A stretch of 64,000 nt of DNA from the NCBI RefSeq assembly GCF_019399895.1, contig NC_091871.1:4679001-4743000 (forward strand). Direction: 5' to 3'. This stretch comes from Cardiocondyla obscurior. Its lineage: Eukaryota; Arthropoda; Insecta; Hymenoptera; Formicidae. A program made the translations under genes and the position numbers. This document shows, one piece after another, positions 36,870-49,662 of the stretch; the first letter of the stretch is position 1; every line of letters begins with the position of its first letter. The notes under the pieces were generated by a model. That model did no database searches. It was not told the DNA's origin and saw only the letters and a program-made list of their open reading frames with translations.

Positions 36870-37260
36870 AGGAAAGCAAGCGCTGCAACGACCGAAGGGT
36901 ATGCACGCCTCGCCCTCGAAGGGAAGAAAAGAAGGACACAAAGGAGCACAGATGTGCAAAAGGAGAACGGACGAAAGATTACGCGCAAAGACGTGGAGAA
37001 ATACAAAGAGGCTGCACGCGAGAAAGGCACGGGCAGCGAGTCGGTGATATAGCGAGAGACGAGAGACGAAGAAAGAGGAATGCGAGAGCAGAAGTGATAC
37101 GGTGACGAAGGGAACGACGAAGAAAAGAAGATAACGAGGGAGTTAACGGGGGAAACGAGCTCATACATCGCAAGATATAAGAGGGAGATGGAGGCGCGGA
37201 GACGTATGGAGAAAGGAGGACAAGATGGTGAGAAGAAAAAAAAACAAAAAAAAAAGCGGC
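36870..37260 (+). repeat. Purine-rich strand-asymmetric tract
   Basis: The + strand is strongly enriched in A and G, with many GAGA and GAAG blocks. The minus strand reads as a pyrimidine-rich open frame (within 36590-37168) that is low in complexity and is an artefact of this composition. Confidence 0.6.
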
Positions 37261-37419
37261 CACTTTAAAAAAACCGACCCGTTCATTCATCAACGGACGA
37301 TTAAATTGATAGTTCGCCACCACGCGAGCCTCCGAGATCGGACCGTTCCTTTGACGCCGTTAACCGCAAAAATCGTACGCTGCTCGCTTTCTCTCTTTAC
37401 GTTTTTTTAAAAAACCCTA

Positions 37420-37573
37420 ATTACAAATAACAAAAAAAAAGTTATGCGACTTACCAATTTGCGTGAACTTCAGCGGAGTTGTAGATTTCTGCGACTGTAA
37501 CATAAAATGCAAAATATTAATGTAGAGATGCTGGTATATCAATTAATAAAGTTAATAAAAAAGATAAATCTTT
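37420..37573 (-). repeat. Dispersed repeat, copy 2 (contains micro-exon)
   Basis: Closest relative of 5021-5178. The stretch on the intron side of the micro-exon acceptor is almost identical in the two copies (through AGATGCTGGTATATCAATTA). An A26 run (37613-37638) begins about 40 bp beyond the matched region. Confidence 0.8.
37455..37494 (-). ncRNA. Candidate micro-exon, minus strand (copy 2)
   Basis: The acceptor TTATGTTACAG and the donor G|GTAAGTCGCATAA are both intact. This copy is 40 bases, four shorter than the other two, because of a deletion next to the acceptor. From the alternative inner acceptor (CGCAG) it is 34 bases like the others. No partner exon corresponding to 5215-5337 was found beside it. 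Confidence 0.25.
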
Positions 37574-37612
37574 TTGATTTTGAGATATAAACGGTGCCAT
37601 AAAACCATTAAG

Positions 37613-37638
37613 AAAAAAAAAAAAAAAAAAAAAAAAAA
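37613..37638. repeat. A26 homopolymer
   Basis: Longest A-run noticed in the window; it lies just beyond repeat copy 2. Confidence 0.95.
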
Positions 37639-37639
37639 T

Positions 37640-40600
37640 AGCGAGCGCGTTACATACATTAATCAACCCACGAAACGCAGTTTTAATTTAGAAACAATTA
37701 AGGCGGTACAAGTGCAAACGCACCCGCTACGTTTACTTTTTAATGGACTCTCGCGCTACTCCCAATTTATGAGCGCTTAAACGATACTTCCCGGCGTGAA
37801 CGCTTCTCCCGTTTCGAGAGTTAGTTCTTTCGCGGAATCTGGCTGCCGCCTTTTGTTAAACGTTACGTAAATACAGCGTCGCACGCGCAGAGTCGCTCAA
37901 CACCGAGTTGATATTTAATGCGAGAACTTAATTAAAAGTAGCTTTTTAACAAAAGACGTTGCAAATGCGCCTAATACCAGAAATTATATAAAACTTTCGT
38001 AGTCATTAAGTTTATCATCGCGCGTCGGTTCTTTAAAAGTTATAGGAACTACTGTATACCGTTTTAAAGATGTTTAAAAGTTTTTCTAATACCCTGCGAA
38101 ACACATATACGGTTCATTTTTTTTTTTTTTTTACTCATCTGGTTAATGCAAGCGTTAGTTTGAAGTTGGACCTTCGAAGGAGTAACGCGTAAGAGAAGAA
38201 GGCTACAGTTTCTTTCCAAAAAACCCACTTAGGATCAATTAGCGCAAGGCTGACTAGCAAGCGAGACGAAAAAAAGGGAAGGAATTCGAGAAAGAGTGAC
38301 GCGGAGCAGAGCCTTGGTCCCCATGAATGAAGACGTCATCGCTCGTAGCACTGATTGGCCGGGCGTAGAAGTGGTTGGAACACGAGACGTTGACGAGTGA
38401 AAAGGGACCTGGACGAGTCAGGAAGGTGTGCAGGATGAGGACCTGCTTCCACGACAGAAGGGAGACCCCGTAATAAATGCATGGGAAGTGTAATAGGGCG
38501 TAACCTGATAGCCGAGCTCGCCGCGACGTCTGCGGTGTCGCGTGGCAAAGCACTAACGTTCGAAAAGTCAAAGATTACCGGGTCCGAGTATCGAGTTGTC
38601 GAATAGATTAGCGACCATTGTCCATTCGTTCCGCGCGATTAAATGCTTAATTTTCTAAATAAAATTCTACTATTTCGACAGATAACTTTTTTCTTCATAA
38701 ATAATTAGAAAAAAAATAAAACAGCGTATTAGAGAAATAAAATATCTTCGTTTCAGCGTCAAATCAATTAGGTAATTTTGCATTAAAGAAAAAAAAACAG
38801 TTTAAAAGATAAATACGCGATTTATGTTTCAAACGTTATCGGAGAAAGGATCAAATGTCTAGATCAAACGTCTCTAAAGTTTCATTTCGTAACGCAACTT
38901 CGTTTTTTAACGTTTAACGACGATGATTTGAATTGAATGTCTATACGTCGGAGAAAAAAAAATCTCTAATTTGAATGCTATATGTACAGACAGTTAAGAA
39001 GGATCAGAACGCTTAACTGTTGAAGGACTAGACTCGCCGTCTTGGCTAGCTTTCTCCATGCAAATTTACGCTACTCGATACGAGCGATCCGCTCTTCTAG
39101 CGTTGTAATCTTGCGCATTTACTTGTGTTTCAAGCGCGCTGACGAAGGATCGCGGAGAGGGCCACTTCAATCGGTTGAACCCCTGGGTGTCGAAGACGAG
39201 CAGCGTCGTCTCGAGAGTTAATGACACAGTCAGCTAAGCCGAAGTGCTTTAACGCGGTATCCATCATTCGAGAGTGCATTCACGAGAAAGCGCGGATCGA
39301 TAGCGGGAAGATCAACTGATTACAAATAATTGGTGCCGATCGGGCTCCAGCTTTCTCTCTCTTTCTCTTTCTTTATGCAGCGAAAGAAATCGGCCGACTC
39401 TCGATGTAATTGCCGGGTTGGCAACGGCACGAACGATCATGACGTATTTGGCGCGTAACCAAGGCCCGAAAGGCTCAATTTGTTCAACCCCGATAAACGT
39501 CTATCTGCCACCACCGTTTAGAACGCAATAAGATTTACGATACGAGCTAAATTGTGTTGTCAAACATAGTGGAAATATTATGACGGAGATCGATAATTGT
39601 CGCCTGCTGATCGGGCACTAGAGATTGACTAATCGGGCAAACATTTCACGCCTTCTACAATCTAAGACGTTATTTAAAAGAAAAGTTTTTTTTTTCCGAA
39701 AATATTAACGCATACAAATCGACTTTAACTGAGTGTCGCGAATAATTAGAATTAAAATTATTGACAAAATTATTTTTAATAATGGATTTGAAATATTCTC
39801 AGGTAACAACTCGAACTATCTCTTTTGTCACGTTTTTTTTTCTCTCTCTTTCTCTTTCTCTCGCAACACCGCGTCTCACCGGAAAACGACTCCTCGTGAA
39901 AACAGTCGGCGGTGAATCTAAATTTATAGAGGGACACTTGAGGACGAAAGGTGTTGGGTTTCAATTAAATATGATCGATGAGAAGAGATCCTCTGCCGCC
40001 GCGTTCCCTCGGGGATACCTAAAGGTACGACGGAACGAACGATAAATATTTCCGCCGCTGTTTGTTTGCACGATACCGAGAACGCGTGTACTTTTCTACG
40101 TACATTTGCGCTGGACCACAGGTCAGCGCGGCGTGTCTCTGCAGGCGCTATAATGTGGAACGCATCAAAGAGATTTAAGCGACGGGTGCAAATCGCCGCG
40201 GCATGTTGCGGTGTTTAGATTCAACGCTGATTTAATGTTGGGCACGTACCCGCGCGCGAATACGCGATGCATATGCCTGGCCTGCGAGTCTTCGCGGTAA
40301 ATTCGCGGCACGAAATATCGTTCGTGGAAAATGGAGCAAGCGCCTCGCGATACTCCCCTGTTATTCCACGAGCCTACGTAAACGCATATATAATTTTTTA
40401 CAGCCCGCTTTCATACGAAACAACATAAGCTAACGCGTATTAATCGTTTTCGTATTACTCCAACATGTAAAGGCGCAATTGAACCTGTATGCCAGACTTG
40501 TCAGTCTTACCAAATATTTGTTAAATGTCGTATGTTTATATAAAATTAAAAAAAAATTATAATATTTAAAGAAAGTACAAAAAAGTCGTTTGATATTTGC

Positions 40601-43600
40601 CGTTTGCGATCTCACGCACACGACTCGTCTATGTTTCATGTAAAGAGATGGTGCGACGATGTCCAGATGCTTACGGCTCGTAACTCTAACGACAACGACG
40701 TCAAGGTTTAAAGCGGGACATCTTGAAGCGTCGCGTTGCACGACGTCGTGGTGATGCAATTATAATTAACGCGGCGTCGATTCGCGTCTCGTGCCGACGG
40801 AAAGAAAAGAGAAAAGAAAGGAAGAAAAACGCGTCGGGTCAGGCTAGGTGATTTCGTGCGGGCGCGACCGTCCCTCGGGATACCACCTGCCGGCGAACCG
40901 TTCATAAAACCCGCTATTATACGAGCGAATTCGCTCGTAAACGTGGACAAATGAGAGGCTAATCCGATATATCAATTGGCAGCTTCCAATAAATTCGATT
41001 ATTAATCGGCCCGTCCGGGACGCGCCGGTCGGAAAGCTAATGGCCCGCCGCGATAATTTATGAATCCTTATCGCCACCGTGAGAAATCCGCCCGGCGCGC
41101 GGCGCGCAGTTTGTCGTCGCGTTCACGGGTTAATTAGCGACGTGGTGCGAAATTGCGCCGGACGCGAGAGATTAGGCGCCGCTTTTTACTCCTCGCAAAG
41201 ACTAATGGACCACCGCGACCCGCTGACTCTCGTCGTGAACGATCGAATCGGCCGTGATAATCTGTTTCCTGAAAAGTTACATCGCCAGAGTAGGTATTTT
41301 TTTTAATAATTACTCTCACACGCGCAGCGGCAGCATTCCTTTCGTCGCTTTCAACGTCGTAAAAAAAAAAAGAAGCAATTTATTTTTTGTTTTCACGACT
41401 AATGTAACTAAAAGTTATAATTGGACTTGCTAATTGCAACGCTAACTTAAACGATTTATTTTTTCAGTGCTGATTTTTGAAAGATGAATAAATTGTCGAG
41501 GTATCATACTACAAAATTAATAACTGTATTATTTAAAAAATTAATAATAAATTATATTATCTAAAAATGTTAAATGTTTTGGCAAATAACTGTGCGAGTG
41601 CGCGCGGTGGAATGAAACTATCAGGTGTTGGATTACTGGCGCTAAACCGGCAGTCATAAATTTCACGAGACGCGAGGCTTAAAAAGCACAACGAGGTTCT
41701 CGTTCCGCGTCCCAATTTCTTCGGCACGGTGATCGAAGAGAATTCACAACGATCACGGTAGAGAGGCGCGGCAATGCCGGTTCGGCGTGGAACATTTTCG
41801 AGAGGGGTGTTTACGTCGTCTGTTTCGCGCGAGCACTCGACGGCGGCGAAACGATCGATCATCGCTTAATGAGTAACGAAGCAAGACGGCGCGAGCGATG
41901 AGAAATGAAGTAATTAGCATTCCAAAGAGAAGCCACGTCCAAATTCCCTTTTTACGCAACATCAGATATCTTCTCGGTCGGCGAGAATCCCGTTGAATTA
42001 AAATCCTCGATAAAACGGCGACGAAGACGGCAGAAGTGTCGCGAACGCCGCAAGAAATTGAAACATTCTCGCGATACAAAAACGATCGGCGTCGCACGAG
42101 ATTGATCGTATATATAGAGAGAAGATACGCCCGATGCAGAACGCGGGAGGAAGCGTAATTGCAAACGGAGCAAACGAGCCGTAACGATACATCGCTTCCC
42201 ACTCGAAGACGAGCCGGCAGCAATGCAAATGACACTTGTGTGCATTCGATTTGTATCATTCGGAACACTTGACAATTAATCCCTCGAGATATTGCGTTCG
42301 CCAGGCGGTTTTGAACTCGCGAGCGTTTTTCCGAGCCCTCGGAGTAGTAAAACCTCGATAAAAAACAGCGGAGAGCAAAGCACGAAACAGCCACGTACGT
42401 CACTATACATATATATTTGTCATTCTTCGCGTATGAGGAGAAAGTCAAGTTTACTTTTTCCAAAACGTGTCATCATCGTAAATCATAAACGGCTTCTTAA
42501 AAGGGCGGTTCGAATACTTTCTAAAACGCTGGAATCACTTGAGTGCCTTTTGCCTACCCGCATATATCTCTCTGCAGCGGTACAAGTATGCTTTTAGCAA
42601 GTTATAAATGAGGTGTGAATTTAGAGTTAAGAGTAAATCTGTGAACTCGACTACTACGTTTAACGGCGTGACCCAGAAACCGTAAAAGAAAATAAAAAAG
42701 AAAAAAAAAGTAAAATAAAATAAAAATAACGCGACGCAATAAATCGGATATGTAAAGTGGTATTGTGACGCACGCGAGAGGAAACTCAAACGTCGACTTT
42801 TCCATTATTCAGCGCCCTGAAGATTAACCCCCTAACACGGATCGCCAATTATCATCGACATCGGCGGCGCCGACAACTTTAATTGCCGAACACGGTCGAG
42901 AGCCGTCGTCCGTTACCCGGAGATTTATTGAGAGGCGCTCGATAAAACCACGGCCGCGAGCAAATTAGTTTACCGCAACGCGGAACAATGTTGCCGCGAA
43001 AGGGCGGTCAGGTCAGACCCGGGATTATTTCCCAAATTGAATATCCGCGAAATTCTTGGTGCTAGAACGAGACGGCAAAAAAATATAGAAGGCGAAAAAA
43101 TCGACGAGTCGACGAGTGCGATAATGCCATGAAAACGTGAGATTTTTCTTGACCGTCGACGACCCGACGACTGGATCTTGCTTTCTTTTCCCGAGGGACG
43201 AATGCGTCGATCGGTCGCCTGTGGATGCCCTTACGAACGATATATCTCGAGCCGAATGGAGAATACGTGTTTCATCTTTGTCTCTGACCTGCGTGTCGCG
43301 ACGGGAACATTTTCGCAGATATCAAATTAACGAATCTAAATTATTTAAATATTTTATGCGCATTTTATTATTCTTGTCTTACTTTGGCAAATAAATAACT
43401 CGAGGTTTGTTTCATGTATCAGTGTGAAAAATTTGTCGATAATTACACCAGAGCTTCTGTAATAAGATAGATCGTCCGGAAAATTAAAATTTTTTGAAAG
43501 CCCAAATGTCTCTTAAACGTTCCGGGTAAATAAATTTTATTTGAGTAAAACACGCCGACGCTCAAAGGATTTATCGAAATGAAGCGAAAAGCAGACGAAG

Positions 43601-44930
43601 ACAAATATCAACTCATTACAATTTGTAAACTAAAATATTGGAAAACTCTGTTAATATTTATCATTTTAACGAGAACATTTCCCCCACTGTATTTGAAAAG
43701 ATTTTAGAGATCCCCTTATGCTGCTATCAATTTACATTTTTAATGTAAAGATTTCATATTTACAAAATATTAAAATAAATATTCCAAATTTAATTAGAAA
43801 ATTGCTAAAAGCCTATCTGCGAAGCAAAAAATGCGCCTGTGCAAAATACACGTTAAAATATCGCTTATTTTCGATATGTTCTCCATAAGTAAATCGAGAG
43901 ATACGCGCAAGTTACATGTTAAATTTGGTGACCAAACTTTGAGAAAGTACAATAGTTACGAGCGCAAATTGCACGAAGCGCCAGCTATTTAGACGTGAAA
44001 CCATAATCATTAATAATCTGGCTCGTTCCCTGCTATCGGAATTGCAAAACAGTAATCTAAGACCCAAGTTTCTGAACTGCCGCGGCCAATATTCTCAGAA
44101 AAACACCATGGTGCTTAGTCGACCGGACAGCGGCTTTTATGCAGATTCGCGCTACGCTCATCAATCTGCGGGCAATGCCCACGCGTCGTTGTTTTTTATT
44201 TTTATTTTTGTTTTTTTTTTTAACTACGGGGGCTCTAACACGGGTTTTGACTTTATCTTAACAAAATGTCGAGAGGCTAATTATTTCTCACACAATTACA
44301 TAGGTTAATTCATTATATATAGTTTTTCATAATTTAAAAAACAATATCTTAAGTCTTAACTCTAATAAAATTAAATAAAATATATTTCTAAATCATTATT
44401 TTTATTCGCGTTACGTTATTTCCATGTGTTTTTTGGAAAAAAAAATTTTTTTTTACAAATTCAACGATTATGCAATCAATTAATATTCGAAATTCTAGCT
44501 AATTGCAAACAAAAAATTGTAATAAAATAAAATCAACGCAATCACAACAGTTATATAATAATTAATCCAATTTTAATTCCACGCATCGCGTATCAGCGCG
44601 CGAATCGACTGGGTATCGATTAAACCGACAACAATTTGCATGTGAAAATGCGACAGGCTGGCCAGACTCTGTTCAGAATGACGTCTGTAATGACATCTCG
44701 TTCTCGCCGCTTTTCCCGGGGTAACTTTTTGCTGCGCGCGGGAAGGGAGAGTGCGGACCAAGAAATAGAAGAGAGACCAAACGAGGGTATTCTCGGGACC
44801 AATTACTGCGACGTATCGCGCGGCAGGGTTCCCGGCGTTCGCCGAGCTTTTATCCAGTCCGCTTCCTACGTGATTTCCCTGCTCGTCTCTGGAATTTCAA
44901 CCGCTGCACGTAGCTAACCGTACGTCGACG
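37640..44930. other. Non-coding, probably intronic
   Basis: No gene recognised. The longest open frame in the window (minus strand, 41753-42463) begins at TTG; its first ATG is about residue 68. It has two hydrophobic stretches and an arginine-rich end but no known domain. CT-rich simple sequence lies at 39353-39375 and 39839-39862, and a perfect palindrome lies at 40920. AT-rich DNA fills 43440-43860 and 44290-44580. Confidence 0.5.
40920..40939. promoter_or_regulatory. Perfect 20-bp palindrome with EcoRI-type core
   Basis: TACGAGCGAATTCGCTCGTA equals its own reverse complement. It lies in CpG-rich sequence between 40850 and 41250. Role unknown. Confidence 0.5.
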
Positions 44931-45300
44931 CGGCGCGGCGCGCTACCCCCGTCGTGAGAATCGAATTTGCGATTCCGTGCCGCGACGCAACTTTTCCCGC
45001 GGCCCTAACGTCCCTCGCCCCGTCGCGCGTCGTCGGGCTGACGCTACGAGAGTCGGCAACTCGCGCGTCGAAGACGCGCCTTGCAACTCGATTTCGCCGG
45101 GAACAGGGTCGGAATAATTTTTCCATACCAACTTGGACACTACCTCGCCTCCCTCCCTCCCCCGCGATATCGACCGCGCACAGACGAGGCGTCGTGTTAT
45201 CTGCGAAATATCGGCACGTAACGAGAACACGGCGCGCGAGAAACGGAAAAGTTACGCCGCGTGATCGACCGTGGCGAATTCGTATATTCAGACGCCGGAG
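44931..45300. other. CpG island
   Basis: CpG-dense block with overlapping open frames on both strands, up to 140 codons. They have no recognisable domain and reflect scarcity of stop codons rather than a gene. A promoter or enhancer role is possible. Confidence 0.4.
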
Positions 45301-45375
45301 GCGTCGCGAGTCGCGACATTTTTCGTCCAAGATTTCTCATTTCTCGCAATGCGGCTACGCGTGTGTATACATATA

Positions 45376-45420
45376 AAAACTTATACACTCTCCCGGAAAC
45401 GTGCACGGTGTATAAGTTTT
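45376..45420. repeat. Inverted repeat, 13-bp perfect arms
   Basis: AAAACTTATACAC (45376-45388) pairs with GTGTATAAGTTTT (45408-45420) across a 19-base loop. The stem is too short for a typical microRNA precursor. Function unknown. Confidence 0.75.
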
Positions 45421-47546
45421 ACAAATGGTTTATCATTGATGCAAAATAATATGACGCACCGATTTAATCGCAATTTTTTTGTATTTAGAGGAAAACACGT
45501 GAGAAAGAAGAAAACGACACGAAGGTCGTTGAACTAGAAAATTATTGCAACTGATCGACTTGCATCCCGACGCGTGCCCTCTCGCGAATGCCATCCTTAA
45601 TTCACACTCGGTCGCGATGACTCACTTTCTCGCGCGCGCCATATAAATATTAAGATATTAATCGGCATCCGCAACCTTTCTCATATGCCCCGACTAGACA
45701 TTGCCCTTTTCCACCGCGGAGTTCGTCGAGTGTCGCGTCGAGAATAAAGCAAACAAAACGAATGATCGAATAGAACACGCAAAGCTGTGTTCATCGCTTT
45801 ATTGCTTCAACGATAAGAGAGGGTTAATGATGACAGCAAACGATGGAAAGTCCGGTAAAATGGAACAAAAAAGTATTAAAAAAAAAAAAAAAGAACACGG
45901 AGAAAAAAAGAGAAATGTTCAGAGCTTTCCGTGTTCTCGCGGTTTTTATACACAGCTCGCTCCCCATCGTTACCTGCCCGGTTTCACGAACGAGCAGTTT
46001 GCGCAATAGCAGTTAACAGCCGCGTTATCTTGGAATCGCCAATTTGTGCGCGGCACGGTTCTCTGAATAACGAGGGGTCTAAGCAACGCGACGTGAAAGA
46101 ATATTGGATAGAAATGTCGTTCCCGATAAATGTCAAGCATAAACGACGACGCGGCGGCCTTAGGCGAGCCGTCTTATCCTTCTTGCGTCACGCCGCTCTC
46201 TTCGTCATCTAGACTTCGCGCTTTGCAAAGTCACTCAGAAATTCATTTGCACGTGAATAATCGCGAATCCGGCGATCTCCCGCGATTAAGCTGATTTGCA
46301 CGGAAAAAAAAATAACGTCGACTACTAATTTCCGAAACAAATTATTCGACTAGATTAAAATCTCGGCAGGCTATCGAACGCTGATAAAAGTAAATTATGG
46401 CATAATTCGATAAAAAAAAAAATTTTTACGGTTTAATCTTGTTAATAAGAAACGCGATTAGAACGTAACTAAAGTTCGCCTACAAACCACGAGCGGCTCT
46501 GAATAAATTGTAAAGATCTTGGCGAGCTTAATCGAGCGTACTAATTAAACATTTTTGCGTGAAATTAGAAAACAAGACTGCGTCCGCTAGCGTCACTTTA
46601 AACGTGTCTTGCACGGCGAGAGAACTGGTCGAAGAGGAAATTTCGGTGGTATTCGGCACGAATTATCACAAACGGAGCTCGCTGCGGGGTAATTTTGCAC
46701 GAATTAAACGCACTCTCGTGTTCCAGTGCTCGCTCGCGCTATTAACGCGGCACATTTTCGTTTCGGTAGTGCAAATTCACTTTAAACCCGGTTTAATTTA
46801 CTCTTCTTTTTTATTTCTAAAAAATATTGATAGAAATGGATGGTAAGTCGGTCAGAAACGCGTGGAATATATGCAAATTCTAATGGTGAATTCACGCTCA
46901 CGTGTTCGCATAATGGGATATGTGCACAGCGAGGGAAATCTATCTAATTCGGGCACCGGAGTCTTCGAGTCTTGCGACTGTTTGTTGCCAAAGTTCGCTA
47001 ATGCAATTTGCGGGTATATCGGGTGAAATAGAATCTCGCTATTCCGGCGGCATTAATCGATAACACGTGACACTAATAAGGCTTTGCTAGCGACATGTAC
47101 AATATATATTTGAATTAGAACACGTTAATGTTCTACGATAATTAAATTTCTGTGAGACTAATTGATTTCAACAGAAACGATTAAAAGTGTTTCGAATATA
47201 TAAAACGTTTGTATATTAAAATATTAACATAAAATTCTACTTATTCTCGTAAAAAAAAAAGAAAATTAAGATATTTATTCGAGATATTATTTCGCCACTT
47301 CGCAGCGCCGCATCTAAACGACTCATTATACAGTGCAGTCCTGCGTTTAGGACGTAACGAGGAGCGGTATCTTCACGTACGCGACGCACAATGGTAGCGA
47401 GCATAAAAAAGACAGGGAGATACATGCGTGTGCATGCCGACGAGCGTGCGGAAAGCCTCGAGCGCATAATGTGTGCCGGTATCGTACGGCTGCAGTCAGC
47501 GGGGCTCTCCTCACGCAAGCTTGTTTACACAAGTCCGACCTGGGGT

Positions 47547-47575
47547 TCGTCGTCGTCGTCGTCGTCGTTGTTGTT
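47547..47575. repeat. CGT/TGT microsatellite
   Basis: CGT repeated seven times runs into GTT repeats. No gene is associated. Confidence 0.9.
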
Positions 47576-48347
47576 CTCTACATCTCCACGTGGCCACAGG
47601 TGGGCATCTCACATGCGCGCGCGCGCTTCACGCATCGCGTCCCGTTTACGTTAGTAAAGTTGAGTTTACGTTACGTAGGCGCGTCGAAGAGCGAATCGGA
47701 GAACCTGTTCCCCGTGGGGTCCACCCAGGTATGTGTGTATCTCGCGGGGGTCATCTACCAAGTACACGCGTTCTCGGCAGCGGAGGACACTCGAAAAGCA
47801 AAGGAGAGGAAGGAGCTCGACGGCGATGCTCCAGTGAGAGAATGCGGAGGACGAAAGAGTAGGTATGCGATACGACACTGAATTATCCTTACTCTCTTGG
47901 GCTCGGACTTTTCGATGGTACCGATAATGAAACGCCGCGTGCAAGAGATATTACACAGGAGAAAGTTTAGCACTTTAACATTCCCATCCCAAATGAACGT
48001 CTGCAGTTCTTATTCCATACAAACGACGATTCGTGATTTAATTCGCTACTTGTTATATCATCGTTATCTTATATTTGCTATAAAAACGAGCACGTTGAGC
48101 AAGATACTCGAAAGACAAAAATAGAATTGATCTCGAAGACGAGAAGCCTTCCCGTCGGCTGAGAAAGAGGCGAGATGCCTCAAGTGGTTTGTTCGGATAA
48201 CAATCTTGTCGCGGTCATATGAAATATTCACGAATCCCGGATCTTCGTGAAAGAAGGAAAGTGCCGCGGAACGAAGGGAGACACGGCGCCACTTCAACCC
48301 CGACGTGGCTTTTTAAAACGCACGTCCAACGGGAAGCGCACCGCTAC

Positions 48348-48371
48348 GAGGACTCGAGGACTCGAGGACTC
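48348..48371. repeat. Three tandem copies of GAGGACTC
   Basis: Three exact 8-bp units. No gene is associated. Confidence 0.9.
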
Positions 48372-49583
48372 TCTAACTGACCACTACAGACGTCCATCAG
48401 CCCGGCTGGTAGACACGACGGCAGTGTCTCCAGTAAATCCAAAGTTTTGTGTGAGTTGGGGCAAATAGAAGGACTTACTTATGTAGCACATGCACCTAAC
48501 TCGACGGCCGCCATGCGGAATGATTGTTCGAGTATTTACATCTTCGTGTAAAGAAAACCCGGGCAAGAATGGACGAAAAATTATAAGACGATGCTTCGTG
48601 AGTAAGACAAACAGGAAATAACGAATAATGGATAAATTTGGTATTGCAAATAAAAATTTTTGTGCCAAATCGAAAGTAATTACTCAATTATGACTTATAC
48701 GCTATTTTTTTTTAATTAATTTAAAATAAACCCCGGTTCGATTTTTTATTTGTCTTATAAAAAAATGTCAAGGCTTTGTTTCAAAGTGCAACCCGCTCCC
48801 TCGAGACATGCAAAAAGAAAATTCGTAGCAAATTCGTGTGTCTTATACTACAAGTTTTAGATAGGTTTCGTTCGAGGGTAAAAAGTTCAAAATACTTCTC
48901 GAGCAGTTTATCCCGCCAGACGCGAGGATTTGCGAGCTGCCTCTGTTTTATCGAAGACGGTAGACACGAAACTTTCGCGAAACATCTTCTTTTTCGCAGT
49001 CAACGGCAATCGTAGTAACGTAATCTTTTTTCACAGAACATTTGCACCGTCTCGGTGCACTGCGCGCTACGCGGAATTTAACGCAGTTATCACAATTCTA
49101 AATCCTACATTTAAAAAGTTAATTGTCAATTATTTTTTTTTTTTTATTATTAAAGAATGCTAAACATCAGGGACATTTTCGGGCTTAAAATAGATTTCGA
49201 TGAAACGATGAAAACCAGGCAAATCAGGAAGGTGTAAACTACCGCGGCAAATGAATCTCATTAACGTTACGAACCGCGATGCGTTCACAGAGTGCCTTTG
49301 AGATGAACCATTTCTAATGCGGTATTATAGTCCGGAGTGTGTACACGCCGCAAGATACGCGACATTTGAACTAGACCAGCGCGTTCCGGCCGTCCATCTT
49401 TTACGAGCGCTTTATCTCGAGCAGGCTTCACGACCCGACATCACATTACGCGCGCTACATCCAGACTTTACGGCACCGTTCACTCCGCAGTCGTGTCGCT
49501 TTACGAGGTCTTGCCTGCTCAATGATCTCTCCTCTACAGATTCCCTCCCTCAACGCGTCGCCGGTGGTCCACCCGGGTTATCC

Positions 49584-49662
49584 TAGAGCCCTAGATCGAA
49601 CAGAGGCGCATCTCTGCTTATCGACAAACCGAATATATCGATGTATATTTGCTATTTCGTTT
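49584..49662 (+). repeat. Diverged duplicate, copy 1 of a pair
   Basis: Starts TAGAGCCCTAGATCGAAC and aligns with 52377-52452 in the same orientation, with substitutions and a gap of about seven bases. Shared blocks include CTAGATCGA, CAGAG, TATATCGA and GCTA followed by TT and TTCC. The family is unknown. Confidence 0.6.

Larger units (their letters stand above)
26712..37419 (+). other. Non-coding DNA downstream of the netrin exon, read as intron
   Basis: The netrin donor GTAAGT opens this segment. No EGF-3 exon was found. A TATAAA at 28710-28715 within a CpG-rich stretch (28680-28880) could mark a promoter but has no gene attached. A + frame of 141 codons at 28164-28589 begins with ATG and crosses an A/T homopolymer; it resembles nothing I know. 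AT-rich DNA fills 31960-32310 and 32800-33420. CpG-rich patches lie at 30060-30400 and 34900-35230. Confidence 0.55.

Noticed and set aside
36590..37168. 192-codon minus-strand frame with hydrophobic, serine-rich content
   Set aside because: Its composition follows directly from the purine-rich tract on the opposite strand. It is low in complexity with no domain.
41753..42463. Longest open frame in the window (236 codons, minus strand)
   Set aside because: It begins at TTG, its first ATG is about 67 codons in, it matches no family, and shorter frames overlap it in other phases. It is plausible by chance in a GC-richer stretch of a 64-kb window.
44914..45376. Overlapping frames of about 95-140 codons on both strands
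   Set aside because: They lie in a CpG island where stop codons are rare. The proteins are arginine-rich with no recognisable motif.
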